DNA of 22,883 nucleotides from a virus. Where the stretch lies: positions 1-22,883 of IMG/VR virus record IMGVR_UViG_3300045303_000236. One strand, written 5' to 3'. The notes below the pieces were generated by a model, which was not told the origin of the DNA, did no database searches, and saw only the letters and a list, made by a program, of their open reading frames with translations. Positions 22,610-22,883 of the stretch are shown here, piece by piece. Position numbers and translations under genes: made by a program. Each line of letters starts with the position of its first letter. The stretch's first letter is position 1.

Positions 22610-22883
22610 TCTGCTGCGCCATCAGGTATTTACCGGGCCGGTTGGGGTCCGGTGTGTAGAGATTGCCGTCGGGCGCCCGGCGGAATTGTGGCTCAGACGG
22701 CTGCGGGGCTGACCCGGTTGTCGGCGTGGAAGCGCCGGCATTGTTGGTGCCTTGGGATTTGGCAGCGACGCCGGCAGCTTTGATCGTCAGCTCGGCTTGC
22801 TGAGACTGCATCTGCTGCTGGATCATCATCATTTGGGCTTGTTTTTTGGCTTGGACCTGCTGGGTAATCTGGTCGTCGTCCGG
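22602..22883 (-). CDS. Probable portal protein, C-terminal part only
   Basis: The reading frame is open from the window edge to a TAG stop and encodes the last 93 residues of a larger protein. The visible part is Gln/Ala rich (QITQQVQAKKQAQ, then MMMIQQQMQSQQ), as expected for a helical tail, and ends in a polar, Pro-rich segment with RRAPDGNLYTPDPNRPGKYL. Podovirus portal proteins often end in such Gln-rich helical tails, and position fits: this is the first gene of a block that continues through small head proteins, scaffold and capsid. No portal core is visible, so the assignment rests on context. The internal ATG at 22832 is probably not the start because the frame continues upstream without a stop. 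The stop overlaps the next gene by 8 bases. Confidence 0.5.
   Translation of the reverse strand, partial: PDDDQITQQVQAKKQAQMMMIQQQMQSQQAELTIKAAGVAAKSQGTNNAGASTPTTGSAPQPSEPQFRRAPDGNLYTPDPNRPGKYLMAQQNG

Overview
The window is a late structural (virion morphogenesis) block of a tailed phage or prophage. Every convincing gene lies on the minus strand, so the cassette reads from position 22883 down to 1. Genes are packed almost end to end, with 4- to 16-base overlaps or gaps of a few bases. No stretch over 300 bases lacks a gene, and I see no tRNA, CRISPR array, insertion sequence or integrase. The single short adaptor gene, the nozzle-type protein and the absence of a tape measure, tail tube or sheath suggest short-tailed (podovirus) morphology. 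GC is high, roughly 55-60% by eye. The small DUF2934 gene, VDHDPF repeats and Tat-style leaders fit an alphaproteobacterial, perhaps rhizobial-type, host, but the host is inferred only.

Layout in transcription order. Head module (22883 to 18329): 3' end of a probable portal gene, a 314-residue protein with VDHDPF repeats, four small proteins (74, 42, 82 and 86 residues), a scaffold-like protein, the major capsid protein and a DUF6682-type head-tail adaptor. Neck and tail module (18336 to 12331): a repeat/collagen-like protein whose C-terminal half looks like a neck protein, a 653-residue pectate-lyase-like fibre or spike, a DUF2934 protein, a 58-residue basic peptide, the tail nozzle protein and a 241-residue unknown.

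Glycan and export block (12330 to 4413): five consecutive proteins that start with signal-peptide-like leaders, namely a small beta protein, a triplicated GH54-like protein with a twin-arginine leader, a split pectate-lyase-like protein, a beta-rich fibre-like protein and a GH99/WbsX-like protein with a twin-arginine leader. Then come two paralogous small beta proteins, a GNAT acetyltransferase-like protein, an ejection-type protein ending in a Peptidase_S74 chaperone domain, a transglycosylase-like virion protein and the start of another gene.

The most unusual signals are: (i) a dispersed 13-base palindrome, TACTCC-N-GGAGTA, in four exact and two diverged copies, all at or just inside the 5' ends of genes; (ii) two genes whose best start codons are not ATG, GTG or TTG (ATA in an ATAG overlap and CTG in a CTGA overlap); (iii) the run of leader-bearing glycan-related proteins inside a virion cassette; and (iv) a beta module shared among otherwise different tail proteins. 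Together the genes build the head and tail, breach the envelope, and probably recognise or alter host surface polysaccharide.
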